Source: JAVKFY01 sp040223615 (GTDB lineage Bacteria > Pseudomonadota > Alphaproteobacteria > GCA-2731375). Taken from it: DNA of 64,000 bases. The notes beneath the pieces were generated by a model. That model was not told the DNA's origin. It did not search any database and saw only the letters and a list, made by a program, of their open reading frames with translations. Position numbers and translations under genes: made by a program. The stretch lies in NCBI GenBank assembly GCA_040223615.1, contig JAVKFY010000011.1, forward strand, positions 1 through 64,000. Reading direction: 5' to 3'. Shown here in pieces: positions 1-9,095 of the stretch; within the stretch, counting starts at the first letter, position 1, and each line of letters starts with the position of its first letter.

Positions 1-1
1 C

Positions 2-1750
2 GCCGGTCACGTACGCGTACCGGGGCAAAGGGCGCTGGCCCAGGCCACCACGCTGTCGCGGCTGGTCGGCGATCCGAACCTGTTCCGCGAAGACCCCTAC
101 CTGCTATTCGCGGCGCTGGAGACCACCGACCCGCAGACCCGGTCGCGGCGGCTGTTCCCGGTCAACCTGCATGCCGTGCTGGATGGCCGCCAGGACTTCA
201 CCTTGCGCGACGGCGATCGGCTGATCGTGCTCGGCAACGAGGACGTCGCCTACCTGAGCTCGCGCGATGTGGTGCGCACCGTCGCCACCGGGGGCCAGCC
301 GGAGAGGGAGGCGAAGCGCGAACGCGAGAAACAGCAGCAGCAACAGCAGCAACTGCCATCGACCCTGCCGACCACCGGCACCGGCGGCGTGCTGAGCGTC
401 GACGACCTGGCGGCGCAGCAACTGCTCGCGCAGCAGCGCGCCGCGCTGGAAGGCCGTGGTGACAGGGAGTCCAGCGCCGCGCTCGGCAACGCCACGATCA
501 AGGGCGGCAAGATCGTCACCGTCGACCCGGTCACCGGCGAGGAACGCGAGCTGAGCGAGGTGCTGGCGAGAATCATTCCGTGCCGTGGGCTGGAGGTGCT
601 GGGGTCGATCGCGGCGACGACCTCGGCCGACCGGTTCCGGGGCATCGTGCGCACGATCAATCCACCGGACACGATCGGCGGCATCGCCCGCGTCCGCTGC
701 CCGAAGATCTACGATACCTATCCCGACCTGCTGCCGCTGGCGGTCGAGCATGTCATCGCGGTGACCGGCTCGGTGCGCCGGCCGGGCGGCTATCCGGTCA
801 CGCCGAACACCGCGGTCACGGCGGTGATCGCCGTCGCCGGTGGCCTGGCCCGCGACGTCGACCTGACGCGGGTCGAGATCAGCCACGTGGTGCCCGATTC
901 GCTGAAGGGCGTGGCCGCCGACACACGCGACCTGGTCGACCTGGCGACCAACGGCGCCGACCAGGTCTATGTCGGGCCCGGCGACGTGCTGCGCTTCCAC
1001 GCCGTGTTCACCGACCGCGACAAGGGGCCAGTGGTCCTGGAGGGCGAGTTCGTGCGGCCCGGCGTCTACGACATCCGACGCGGCGAGCGGCTGTCGACGC
1101 TGATCGAGCGCGCCGGCGGCATGACCCAGCAGGCCTATCCCTATGGCGCCGTGTTCACCCGCGAACGCGTCAAGGAGGCGCAGGAGCGCGACTTCCGGCG
1201 CGCCGCGCGCGAGCTCAACTCGGCGCTGGCGCTGGCCGCCTCGCGCGGCGACATCGCGGTCGGCGCGCTGGCCAACCTGCAGCTGATCTCCGCGCAGCTC
1301 GGATCGGTGGAGGCGCTGGGCCGCGTGGTCACCGAGGCCGATCCGACGGTGCTGCAGGTACGGCCGGAGCTCGACGTCGTGCTGGAGCCCGGCGACCGGC
1401 TGATCATGCCGAAGCGACCGAGTTTCGTGACCGTGGTCGGCGACGTTTTGAATCCCGGAGCGTTGCAGTTCATTTCCGGCACCGGCGCCGACGACTACAT
1501 CCGCCAAGCTGGCGGATTCCAGGACTCGGCCGACGAGAGCAAGGTCTTCGTGGTCTATCCCAACGGGGTCGCCGAGCCGCTGTCTGTCTCGGTGTGGAAC
1601 TACAATCCGGTGCAGATTCCACCGGGCTCGTCGATCGTCGTGCCGAAAGACCCTTCGCCGTTCGACCTGTTCCAGTTCATCCGCCAGAGCGCGGGCCTGG
1701 TGAGCCAGTTGGCGGTCACCGCGGCCTCGCTGGCCGTCATCTCGCGCTAA
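2..1750 (+). CDS. SLBB-domain polysaccharide export protein (5' end lies outside the window)
   Basis: The reading frame is open from base 2, so the gene begins upstream; 582 residues are visible. It resembles periplasmic or outer-membrane export proteins of capsule and exopolysaccharide systems (Wza/GfcC/SLBB group), inferred from three SLBB-like segments. These start near visible residue 247 (GSVRRPGGYPV), 342 (GEFVRPGVYDI) and 473 (GDVLNPGALQF), each followed by an AGG turn. A charged linker with seven consecutive glutamines sits near residues 111-117. The C-terminus is a hydrophobic or amphipathic stretch after a VVPKDPSPFD segment, as often seen in alphaproteobacterial members. The YjbH-like gene starts 21 bases downstream, so the two are probably co-transcribed. 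The signal peptide and PES domain expected at the N-terminus are not visible because of the window edge. Family call is confident; the exact polymer is unknown. Confidence 0.88.
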   Translation, partial: AGHVRVPGQRALAQATTLSRLVGDPNLFREDPYLLFAALETTDPQTRSRRLFPVNLHAVLDGRQDFTLRDGDRLIVLGNEDVAYLSSRDVVRTVATGGQPEREAKREREKQQQQQQQLPSTLPTTGTGGVLSVDDLAAQQLLAQQRAALEGRGDRESSAALGNATIKGGKIVTVDPVTGEERELSEVLARIIPCRGLEVLGSIAATTSADRFRGIVRTINPPDTIGGIARVRCPKIYDTYPDLLPLAVEHVIAVTGSVRRPGGYPVTPNTAVTAVIAVAGGLARDVDLTRVEISHVVPDSLKGVAADTRDLVDLATNGADQVYVGPGDVLRFHAVFTDRDKGPVVLEGEFVRPGVYDIRRGERLSTLIERAGGMTQQAYPYGAVFTRERVKEAQERDFRRAARELNSALALAASRGDIAVGALANLQLISAQLGSVEALGRVVTEADPTVLQVRPELDVVLEPGDRLIMPKRPSFVTVVGDVLNPGALQFISGTGADDYIRQAGGFQDSADESKVFVVYPNGVAEPLSVSVWNYNPVQIPPGSSIVVPKDPSPFDLFQFIRQSAGLVSQLAVTAASLAVISR

Positions 1751-1771
1751 CCGAGCCCGTCGACAGCCTCG

Positions 1772-4700
1772 ATGCGGCCCGGCCGCATATCCCGCACTAC
1801 CGCCGCCGCCACGGTCGCGGTCGCGATCGCGTTCGGTGCCGCCGCGCAGTCGGAGAACCCGGCGCACGCGCCCAGCGCCGGCGACTTCGGCGGCGTCGGC
1901 CTGATGCAGACCCGCACGGCGCGGTTTCAGCCCGACGGCACGCTGGACGTGTCGACCGTGTTCGTCGATCCCTACCGACGCTACATCGTCAACTTCCAGC
2001 CGCTGCCGTGGGTCGAGGCGACGTTTCGCTATACCGACATTCGCAACCGGCTGTTCTCGCAGAATTTCGACTTCTCCGGCGACCAGAGCTTCAAGGACCG
2101 CGGCGCCGACCTGAAGTTCAAGCTGCTGGAAGAGAGCGAGTACCTGCCGCAGATCGCGCTTGGCCTGCAGGACGGGCTCGGCACCGGGCTGTTCCAGTCC
2201 GAATACCTGGTGCTCTCGAAACGCTACTACGACCTCGACTTCCACGCCGGGGTCGCCTGGGGCCTGCTCGGCAGCCGTGGCGGCATCAAGAACCCGCTGA
2301 CGCTGCTGCACACCTCGTTCAAGGACCGCAGCAGGGATTTCGGCCAGGGCGGCAGCTTCAACCTGGGCAGCTACTTCGCCGGCGAGGAGATCGGCGTGTT
2401 CGCCGGTGTGGAATGGGCGACCCCGGTCGACGGCCTGTCGCTGAAGCTGGAATATGACGGCAACGACTACCGGAACGACCCGCTCGGCAACAGGTTTGAG
2501 GTCGACCTGCCGGTCAATGTCGGGATGGTGTACCGGCCGCTGCCGTTCATCGAACTGGCCGCCGGGCTGGAACGCGGCAACACCGCGATGTTCCGCGCCA
2601 GCCTGCGGGCCAACATCAAGGACGCCAATTTCCCGAAGAACGACCCGGCGCCGCCGAAGGTGACGGTGCGGCCGCGGCCGAGCCCGGAGGAACTGCCGCG
2701 CGGACGACCGGCACCGGGCAGCGGGTTGCGCGACGAGGCCCGGCTGGCCTTGCTCGGCCCCGGCGCCCTGCCGCGCCCGTCGCTGCCCGACGATCCGCCG
2801 CTGGCCGCCGCGCCGCCGCCGCGTCCGGCGCCGGCGTTGCCAACGCGACCGGTGGTGGTGCCCGGTGGCGGCGAACCGGCGGTGGTGGCGGCCCTGTTCG
2901 ACAAGCTGGAGGCACAGGGCTTCGACGTGGAGGAAGTCTCGCTCAACCAGGGCGAGGCCCACGTGTCGGTGCGCCGGCGGCCGGGCGCCACCAACGCGGC
3001 GCCGTTGCAGGCGGTCGCGGCGCTGCTTGCCGAAGCGCTGCCGTCAGCGGTGGACAAGGTGACGTTGAGCGAGCCTGGCGCGTCGGTCAGCGCGGAGCGG
3101 GCCGAGATCGAGCGTGCCCGTATCGTCGACTTCCTGTTCGAGGAACTGGCGGCGCAGGGCTACGACCTGGAGGCGATCGAGCTGACCCACGACGCGGTCG
3201 AGGCGCGGGTCAGCGCCATGGCCGGACGCGACGGCCAGGATGCGACGCGCGCCGCCGGGGTGCTGCTGCGGGCGCTGCCTGTGCCGGTGCGCCAGGTCCG
3301 GCTGGTGCGGCTGGAGGCCGGGATCGAGCGCAGCCGGATTGTCGTCGGGCGCGCCGAGGCGGAACGCGCCGGGCGCATCGACGCGCTGTTCGACGGGTTG
3401 CAGGCGTTCGGGCTGGAGGTCGAGCAGGTCGAGCTGGCGCGTGGCCAGGCGACGATCACGGTGGCCGCCGCCGCCGGCACCGGCGAGGCCGACCTGCGCC
3501 GCGCCGCGCGGCTGGTCGCCGACCAGTCGCCCGACCCGGTCGATGCCGTGGACGTGGTGGCCCTTCGCGCCGGGGCGGAAACGCTGCGCGTGACCTGGCG
3601 GCGCCAGGACACCGGCGCGCCGCGCATCGCCGTCGCCGGCGCGGAGGCGCCGGCCCGGGCTACGCAGGTGGCCGAATTGAGCCAGGACGAGAAGCGCGCC
3701 ATCGCCGAGGCCGTGTTCGCCGACCTGGAGCGCCAGGGCTTCGACGCCGAGGCGATCCACATCGGCCAGATCAAGGCGACGGTCTACGTCACCCCGAACC
3801 GCTACCGTCAGCTCGCCCGCAATATCGGCCGCGCCAGCCGCGTGGTCGCCAACCACGTGCCGGCCAGCGTCGAGCTGATCGAGGTCGTCACGCTGGCCGC
3901 CGGCATGGAGATCGCCCGCGTCACCGTGGTCCGCAGCGACCTGGAGAACGTGGAACTGCAGCGGGGCAGCGCCGAGGAGATCTTCGCGCACGCCCGGATC
4001 GACGATCCGCAGGTGACCTTCGGTCCGTTCGGCGACGCGCCCGACGACCTGATCACAGCCGCCTCGAAATATCCCAACTTCAGCTGGAAGGTCCGCCCGG
4101 CGCTGCGCGAGAGCATCGGCGGCCCGGACGGGTTCTTCCTGTACCAGGTCTACCTGGCGCTCTCGGCGCGGGCGGAGCTGTATCGTGGCCTGTCGGTGAC
4201 CGGCACGCTGAGCAAGAACATCTACAACAATTTCGACGAGATCACGCTGGCCTCCGACAGCGTGCTGCCGCGGGTGCGCTCCAACATCAAGGAGTACCTG
4301 CAGCAGGGCGAGGACGGGAATATCGGCAAGCTGCAGGCCGACTACCTGTTCAGCCCGGCCCCGGACTGGTACGCGCGGGTCTCCGCCGGCCTGTTGGAGG
4401 AGATGTTCGGCGGCGTCGGCGGCGAAGTGCTGTACCGGCCCTACGGCTCGCGCCTGGCGATCAGCGTCGACGTGAATCACGTGCGCCAGCGCGGCTTCCG
4501 GCAACGCTTCGATTTCCAGGACTACGAGATCACCACCGGCCACCTCAACCTCTACTACGACATCCCCTACATGGGGCTGAACGGCGAGATGCATATCGGA
4601 CGCTTCCTGGCCGGCGACCTGGGCAGCCAGTTCGTGCTGTCGCGCACGTTCGATAGCGGCGTGACCATCGGCGCCTGGGCGACGCTCACCAACGTCTCGG

Positions 4701-4921
4701 CGGAGGACTTCGGCGAAGGCAGCTTCGACAAGGGTTTCTTCGTGTCGGTGCCGTTCGAGCTGTTCCTGCCGCAGTCGACAACATCGCGCGGCAGCTTCGC
4801 TTTCCGGCCGCTGACCCGCGACGGCGGACAGATGCTGGGTATCGGGCCGCGGCTCTACTACGTCACCCAGCGCGGCAACAAGAACGCGATCTTCGACACC
4901 TGGGACCAGTTCCTGGATTGA
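1772..4921 (+). CDS. YjbH-like exopolysaccharide outer-membrane protein, enlarged
   Basis: This 1049-residue protein starts with a basic, hydrophobic signal-like segment ending near AAAQS. It then has the YjbH-family opening (GDFGGVGLMQTRTAR, DPYRRYIVNFQPLPWVEATFRYTDI) and a C-terminal beta-rich region ending in an aromatic-containing strand and FDTWDQFLD. YjbH proteins are thought to be outer-membrane components of exopolysaccharide production. Known members are usually about 700 residues; the extra length here comes from residues about 370-730. That part holds four tandem copies of a unit of the form LFxxLxxQGFDxExIxL...VxLVxLxAGxExxR, where a typical member has about one. A proline-rich linker (residues about 300-365) precedes the repeats. 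The ATG at 1772 is 21 bases after the SLBB gene stop, so the pair is an operon. Family call is firm, while the substrate is unknown. Confidence 0.85.
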   Translation: MRPGRISRTTAAATVAVAIAFGAAAQSENPAHAPSAGDFGGVGLMQTRTARFQPDGTLDVSTVFVDPYRRYIVNFQPLPWVEATFRYTDIRNRLFSQNFDFSGDQSFKDRGADLKFKLLEESEYLPQIALGLQDGLGTGLFQSEYLVLSKRYYDLDFHAGVAWGLLGSRGGIKNPLTLLHTSFKDRSRDFGQGGSFNLGSYFAGEEIGVFAGVEWATPVDGLSLKLEYDGNDYRNDPLGNRFEVDLPVNVGMVYRPLPFIELAAGLERGNTAMFRASLRANIKDANFPKNDPAPPKVTVRPRPSPEELPRGRPAPGSGLRDEARLALLGPGALPRPSLPDDPPLAAAPPPRPAPALPTRPVVVPGGGEPAVVAALFDKLEAQGFDVEEVSLNQGEAHVSVRRRPGATNAAPLQAVAALLAEALPSAVDKVTLSEPGASVSAERAEIERARIVDFLFEELAAQGYDLEAIELTHDAVEARVSAMAGRDGQDATRAAGVLLRALPVPVRQVRLVRLEAGIERSRIVVGRAEAERAGRIDALFDGLQAFGLEVEQVELARGQATITVAAAAGTGEADLRRAARLVADQSPDPVDAVDVVALRAGAETLRVTWRRQDTGAPRIAVAGAEAPARATQVAELSQDEKRAIAEAVFADLERQGFDAEAIHIGQIKATVYVTPNRYRQLARNIGRASRVVANHVPASVELIEVVTLAAGMEIARVTVVRSDLENVELQRGSAEEIFAHARIDDPQVTFGPFGDAPDDLITAASKYPNFSWKVRPALRESIGGPDGFFLYQVYLALSARAELYRGLSVTGTLSKNIYNNFDEITLASDSVLPRVRSNIKEYLQQGEDGNIGKLQADYLFSPAPDWYARVSAGLLEEMFGGVGGEVLYRPYGSRLAISVDVNHVRQRGFRQRFDFQDYEITTGHLNLYYDIPYMGLNGEMHIGRFLAGDLGSQFVLSRTFDSGVTIGAWATLTNVSAEDFGEGSFDKGFFVSVPFELFLPQSTTSRGSFAFRPLTRDGGQMLGIGPRLYYVTQRGNKNAIFDTWDQFLD
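2878..3966 (+). repeat. Four tandem protein-level repeats inside the YjbH-like gene
   Basis: Aligning by eye, the unit openings LFDKLEAQGFDVE, LFEELAAQGYDLE, LFDGLQAFGLEVE and VFADLERQGFDAE begin near bases 2894, 3134, 3386 and 3713. The spacing is therefore about 240, 252 and 327 bases. Each unit continues with a beta-like AxVxV segment, an arginine/alanine-rich helix, LPxxVxxVxLVxLxAG and an arginine-containing strand. DNA identity between units is low, so the duplication is old. The last unit (ending VVRSDLE) is closest to the single unit expected in ordinary YjbH proteins. Confidence 0.7.
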
Positions 4922-5042
4922 TATATTGCCCGCTGACGCGGCATCGCGGCGGCCGCTTCCCCACGCCTCACGGCCTTATGACTTGCCCGGAGCACGCCGC
5001 CTCGTACATCAGTTGCGGGAGACGCCGCAGAAGGAGACCGAC

Positions 5043-6008
5043 ATGCTGATCCGCACGCCGAAGGGCTGGGAAATTCCGGAGCGCGAGGCCACGCCTGAGG
5101 CGGTGTTCCTGGACCGGCGCCGGTTCCTGAGCGGTGCCACGGCCGGCGCGGCGCTGGCGGTGGCCGGCATGGGCGCGCCACGCCTGGCGCGCGCGGCGGG
5201 CGATCCGACCGCGGACCTCTACCCGGCGATGCGCAACCCGACGTACAAGCTGGATCGCGAGATCACCGACGAGCGGCTGACCTCGACCTACAACAATTTC
5301 TACGAGTTCGGCTCGCACAAGCGCATCGCCAAGGCGGCGCAGGCGCTGAAGCTGCGGCCCTGGACCATCGCCATCGACGGCATGGTCGAGGAAGAGAAGA
5401 CCGTCGATATCGACACGCTGATCCGCGCCGTGAAGCTGGAGGAGCGGCTGTACCGGCACCGCTGCGTGGAGACCTGGTCGATGGCCGTGCCGTGGACCGG
5501 CTTCCCGCTGTCGGAGCTGGTGAAGTACGCCAAGCCGATGTCGGGCGCGAAGTACCTGCGCATGGAGACCTTCCTCGACAAGTCGATCGCCAGCGGCCAG
5601 AAGCAGACGTGGTACCCGTGGCCCTATGTCGAGGGCGTGAGCATGGCCGAAGCGATGAACGACATGTCGTTCATGGTCACCGGCGTCTACGGCAAGCCGC
5701 TGGCGAAGCAGTTCGGCGCGCCGCTGCGCCTGGCGCTGCCATGGAAGTACGGCTTCAAATCGATCAAGTCGATCGTCCGGGTGAGCTTCACCGACGAGCG
5801 TCCGAAGAGCTTCTGGGAAGAGATCCTGCCGAACGAATACGGCTTCTGGGCCAACGTGAACCCGAAGGTGCCGCACCCGCGCTGGAGCCAGGCAAAAGAG
5901 GAAGTGCTGGGCACCGGCGAGAAGATCCCGACGCTGCTCTACAACGGCTACGGCGAGTTCGTCGCCGACCTGTACAAGGACATGAAGGGCGAGCGCCTGT
6001 TCATGTAA
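5043..6008 (+). CDS. msrP: Protein-methionine-sulfoxide reductase catalytic subunit MsrP
   Basis: This is the molybdopterin-containing periplasmic enzyme (YedY/MsrP) that repairs oxidised methionines. The 321-residue protein has a twin-arginine signal, DRRRFLSG at residues 24-31 followed by an alanine-rich hydrophobic stretch and a likely cleavage site after LARA. The molybdenum-ligand cysteine is in HRCVETWS (Cys about 141). WYPWPYVEGVSMAEAMND and PLRLALPWKYGFKSIKSI are typical family segments, and the length matches the family. The ATG at 5043 is chosen because AAGGAG lies just upstream and the Tat signal follows at normal distance; an in-frame start at 4926 would add an unneeded 39 residues. 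The haem membrane partner msrQ, usually adjacent, is not here: the next gene is a HAD phosphatase 9 bases downstream. Confidence 0.95.
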   Translation: MLIRTPKGWEIPEREATPEAVFLDRRRFLSGATAGAALAVAGMGAPRLARAAGDPTADLYPAMRNPTYKLDREITDERLTSTYNNFYEFGSHKRIAKAAQALKLRPWTIAIDGMVEEEKTVDIDTLIRAVKLEERLYRHRCVETWSMAVPWTGFPLSELVKYAKPMSGAKYLRMETFLDKSIASGQKQTWYPWPYVEGVSMAEAMNDMSFMVTGVYGKPLAKQFGAPLRLALPWKYGFKSIKSIVRVSFTDERPKSFWEEILPNEYGFWANVNPKVPHPRWSQAKEEVLGTGEKIPTLLYNGYGEFVADLYKDMKGERLFM

Positions 6009-6017
6009 GCTGGGGCA

Positions 6018-6659
6018 ATGGCTCCGGCATTGGCGATCTTCGACTGCGACGGCGTGCTGGTCGACAGCGAGCCGATCGCCAACCGAGTGCTGGCCCGGCG
6101 CTTGAGCGAGGCCGGCCTGCCGACCAGCTACGACGAGTCGATCACCAGCTACCTCGGCCTGTCGTTGAAGGCCGCGCTGGCGAAGGCGGAGGCGCTGCAC
6201 GGCACGTCGCTGACGCCTGACTTCGCCGAGACGTTGCAGGCCGAGACCTTCGCCGCCTTCGAGACCGACCTGACGCCGGTCGCCGGCGTGATCGGGGCGC
6301 TGGACGCCCTGCCCTGCCCGACCTGCGTCGCGTCGTCCGGCGCGCACGACAAGATGCGCCTGACCCTCGGTATCACCGGCCTCTATGCACGTTTCGAAGG
6401 GCGGATATTCTCCGCCACCGAGGTCGCGCGCGGCAAGCCGTTCCCCGACCTGTTCCTGCACGCCGCCGAGCGGATGGCCGTCGCGCCGGGCGATTGCGTG
6501 GTGATCGAGGACAGCCCGTTCGGCGTGCAGGCCGCAATCGCCGCCGGCATGCGCGTGCTGGGCTATGTCGGTGGCGCGACGGCACAGCCGCTGGCAGCGC
6601 ATGGCGCAACGGAATTCGCGGACATGGCCGAACTGCCGGGCCTGTTGACCGCTGTCTGA
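6018..6659 (+). CDS. HAD-superfamily phosphatase (beta-phosphoglucomutase-like)
   Basis: The 213-residue protein shows all HAD landmarks. FDCDGVLVDSEP gives nucleophile Asp9 and acid/base Asp11; an ASSGAHDK segment serves as motif II; a conserved lysine lies in VARGKPFPDLF; and VIEDSPFGVQAA is motif III/IV. The helical cap between residues about 18 and 85 makes it a subfamily IA, PGM-like enzyme that removes phosphate from small phosphorylated metabolites; the substrate cannot be read from sequence. It starts 9 bases after msrP and may be transcribed with it, but no functional link is known. The following 177 bases are unusually AT-rich and separate it from the chemoreceptor gene. Confidence 0.88.
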   Translation: MAPALAIFDCDGVLVDSEPIANRVLARRLSEAGLPTSYDESITSYLGLSLKAALAKAEALHGTSLTPDFAETLQAETFAAFETDLTPVAGVIGALDALPCPTCVASSGAHDKMRLTLGITGLYARFEGRIFSATEVARGKPFPDLFLHAAERMAVAPGDCVVIEDSPFGVQAAIAAGMRVLGYVGGATAQPLAAHGATEFADMAELPGLLTAV

Positions 6660-6836
6660 TCGCAACGCGTATCGAGAACGACTGCAGATTGCATAGAGTA
6701 GATATTCTACTACTTACAGTAATATATTCTTTTCAGTGAATAACAGGTGTGGTGGATTCCCAATTACAACTTCTTAGTACTCAGTGATTAGCGTCACCCT
6801 CGACGAGAACCTCTTATCGAGTGGGTCACAACCAAA
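6660..6836 (+). other. AT-rich intergenic region, probable chemoreceptor promoter region
   Basis: This 177-base stretch is clearly richer in A and T than its surroundings and holds no plausible gene. It contains short dyads (around TAGTAGATATTC and CTCGACGAG...TCTTATCGAG). Given the AT content and position it most likely carries the promoter of the downstream methyl-accepting protein gene. No specific sigma-factor match is claimed. Confidence 0.4.
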
Positions 6837-8993
6837 ATGAACCTCAATTTCTTCTCCCGAATCACGATCTCGCGCAAGATTCCGGCTCTGGTCGGCGCCG
6901 CGACGATCATCTCAGTCCTGGCTGTCGGCACGCTGAGCTACCTGGAAGCTGACCAGATGCTGCGTAGGGTCAGCGCCAACGAACTCGCCGCCCTGACGGA
7001 TGCGCGCCAGTCGGCACTGGAGACCTACCTGAGCAGCATCCGCGAGGACCTGGTGACGCTGGCCACCTCCGACCAGGCCGCCGACGCCGTTCAGGCCTTT
7101 GCCATCGCCTATGAAGAGCTCGGCGCGGGGGCCGAGGCGACGCTGCAGGACCAGTACATCACCGCCAATCCGCACCCGACCGGCGAAAAGCACAAGCTCG
7201 AACGGGCCAACGCAGAGAACAGCTACAACGCCGTGCATGCGCGCAAGCACCCGTGGTTCCGCAGCTTCCTGGAGGCACGCGGCTACTACGACGTGTTCCT
7301 GTTCACGCCGAACGGCGATCTCGTCTACACGGTGTTCAAGGAGCTGGACTACGCGACCAACGTCGCGACCGGCAAATGGAAGAACACCGACCTGGGCGCG
7401 GCCTTCGCCGCCGCGGTGACGAAGAATGACGCCAACCAGGTCACCTTCCTGGACTTCAAGCCCTACGCCCCCAGTCACGGCGCGGCAGCAAGCTTCATCT
7501 CGGCACCGATCGTGCGCGACGGCGAAGTGCTCGGCGTGCTGGCGTTCCAGATGCCGATCGGACGCATCAACGCGATCATGCAGTCGACCGCCGGCATGGG
7601 CGAAACCGGCGAAACCTATCTCGTCGGCGGCGACCACCTGATGCGCAGCGACTCGCGCTTCTCGAACGAGTCGACGATCCTCAAGACCAAGGTGTCGACA
7701 CCGACCGTCGAAGCCGCGCTGGCCGGCAAGAACGGTGTCGAGACGATCGACGACTATCGCGGGATCTCGGTGCTGTCGTCCTTCCGGCCGCTCGAATTCG
7801 CCGGTGTGCGCTGGGCCGTGGTCGGCGAGAAGGACATGGCCGAGATCCTCGCGCCGGCGGCGACCATGCGGAACATATTGGCGCTGATCGGCGTCGGTAT
7901 CCTGGTGGCGGTCAGTTTCGCCGGCTGGCTCGCCGCGCGCAGCATCTCGAGGCCACTTACCGCGATGAGCGTGGCGATGAAGCGGGTCGCGGATGGCGAC
8001 ACCGCCGTCGAGACGCCCGGCCTCGGCCGCGGCGACGAAATCGGCCAGATGGCCGATACAGTCGAGGTGTTCAAGGCGAACGCCGCCGAGAAGCTTCGTC
8101 TGGAGGCCGAGCAAGCCGAGGCCGAGAAGCGCGCGGCGACGGTGAAGCAGCAGGAAATGGACGAACTGGCGAACGGCTTCGAGGCCAGCGTCAGTCAGGT
8201 CGTCGATGGCCTCGGCGAACTGATCATGCAGCTGCAGCAGACGTCGGAAACGCTCGCTGGCGAGGCCGAGGATACCACCGGCCAGTCAACCGCCGTGGCC
8301 GGCGCCGCGGAGCAGGCCAGCGCCAACGTTCAGACCGTCGCCGCGGCGGCGGAGGAACTGGCCAGTTCGGTCGCCGAGATCAGCCGCCAGGTGAACGATT
8401 CCTCGCGCCTCACCGCCGAGACCACGGCCGAGGCGGAAAGCACCAATACAATGGTGCAAGGGCTCGCGGCCGCGGCCCAACAGATCGGCGACGTGGTCAG
8501 CCTGATCTCCGATATCGCCGCGCAGACCAACCTATTGGCACTGAACGCCACGATCGAGGCGGCCCGCGCCGGCGAGGCCGGCAAGGGCTTCGCCGTCGTC
8601 GCCTCGGAGGTGAAGAACCTCGCCAGTCAGACATCCAAGGCAACCGAGGAGATCGACACCCAGATCCGCAGCATTCAGGAAGCCACGACCGGCGCAGTGA
8701 GCGCCATCGGCTCGATCACCAAGAGGATCTCGAAGATGAACGAGATTTCCACCGGTGTGGCCTCGGCCGTGGAAGAGCAAGGCGCGGCGACGCAGGAGAT
8801 CACGCGCAGCACCCAGGAAGCGGCCAGCGGTACCAACGAGGTGTCCACCAACATCGCCGGCGTGTCGCAATCGGCATCGAGAACCGGCGCGGCCGCGGTC
8901 GAGCTCCGCGTCGCCGTGGACAGCCTTTCGGCCCGGTCCAACGAACTCCGCGGCAAGGTACAGGGCTTCATCGCCAAGGTTCGCGCGGCCTGA
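6837..8993 (+). CDS. Methyl-accepting chemotaxis protein with large periplasmic sensor
   Basis: A 718-residue transmembrane chemoreceptor. A first membrane helix lies near residues 18-38, then a periplasmic ligand domain of about 300 residues that looks Cache/PDC-like (segments VHARKHPWFRSFLEARGYYD, GDLVYTVFKELDYATN, FISAPIVRDGEVLGVLAFQ). A second membrane helix is near 340-362, then HAMP and the cytoplasmic coiled-coil signalling domain. The hairpin tip has the usual LLALNATIEAARAGEAGKGF. Such proteins pass ligand occupancy to CheA/CheW; no che genes are in this window, so it is an orphan receptor. A GC-rich hairpin follows the stop. A second receptor is encoded at about 37.7 kb but has a different sensor. 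The ligand is unknown. Confidence 0.93.
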   Translation: MNLNFFSRITISRKIPALVGAATIISVLAVGTLSYLEADQMLRRVSANELAALTDARQSALETYLSSIREDLVTLATSDQAADAVQAFAIAYEELGAGAEATLQDQYITANPHPTGEKHKLERANAENSYNAVHARKHPWFRSFLEARGYYDVFLFTPNGDLVYTVFKELDYATNVATGKWKNTDLGAAFAAAVTKNDANQVTFLDFKPYAPSHGAAASFISAPIVRDGEVLGVLAFQMPIGRINAIMQSTAGMGETGETYLVGGDHLMRSDSRFSNESTILKTKVSTPTVEAALAGKNGVETIDDYRGISVLSSFRPLEFAGVRWAVVGEKDMAEILAPAATMRNILALIGVGILVAVSFAGWLAARSISRPLTAMSVAMKRVADGDTAVETPGLGRGDEIGQMADTVEVFKANAAEKLRLEAEQAEAEKRAATVKQQEMDELANGFEASVSQVVDGLGELIMQLQQTSETLAGEAEDTTGQSTAVAGAAEQASANVQTVAAAAEELASSVAEISRQVNDSSRLTAETTAEAESTNTMVQGLAAAAQQIGDVVSLISDIAAQTNLLALNATIEAARAGEAGKGFAVVASEVKNLASQTSKATEEIDTQIRSIQEATTGAVSAIGSITKRISKMNEISTGVASAVEEQGAATQEITRSTQEAASGTNEVSTNIAGVSQSASRTGAAAVELRVAVDSLSARSNELRGKVQGFIAKVRAA

Positions 8994-9021
8994 TACGTCA
9001 TCCGCTCGCGCGGAAACGCAC

Positions 9022-9047
9022 CGGCCGGGTCGGCAACGGCCCGGCCG
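9022..9047 (+). terminator. GC-rich hairpin after the chemoreceptor gene
   Basis: CGGCCGGG at 9022-9029 pairs perfectly with CCCGGCCG at 9040-9047 around a ten-base loop, 29 bases after the stop codon. There is no clear T tract, so it may only assist termination or protect the 3' end. Confidence 0.4.
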
Positions 9048-9060
9048 TTCGCGTTGCGTC

Positions 9061-9095
9061 AGAAAGAAAAATGCCGGACCCAAAAGGGCCCGGCA
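9061..9095 (-). terminator. Rho-independent terminator (minus strand)
   Basis: On the minus strand TGCCGGGCCC, a TTTT loop and GGGTCCGGCA form a 10-base-pair stem with one mismatch, followed directly by ATTTTTCTTTCT. This is a textbook intrinsic terminator. It ends either the trxB-lysR transcript, 243 bases past the LysR stop, or the separate small RNA proposed upstream of it. Confidence 0.75.

Noticed and set aside
104..2962. Long minus-strand ORF (over 900 codons) opposite the SLBB and YjbH-like genes
   Set aside because: High-GC DNA leaves antisense frames open; the product is arginine/glycine/valine-rich without domains, while the plus-strand products match known families.
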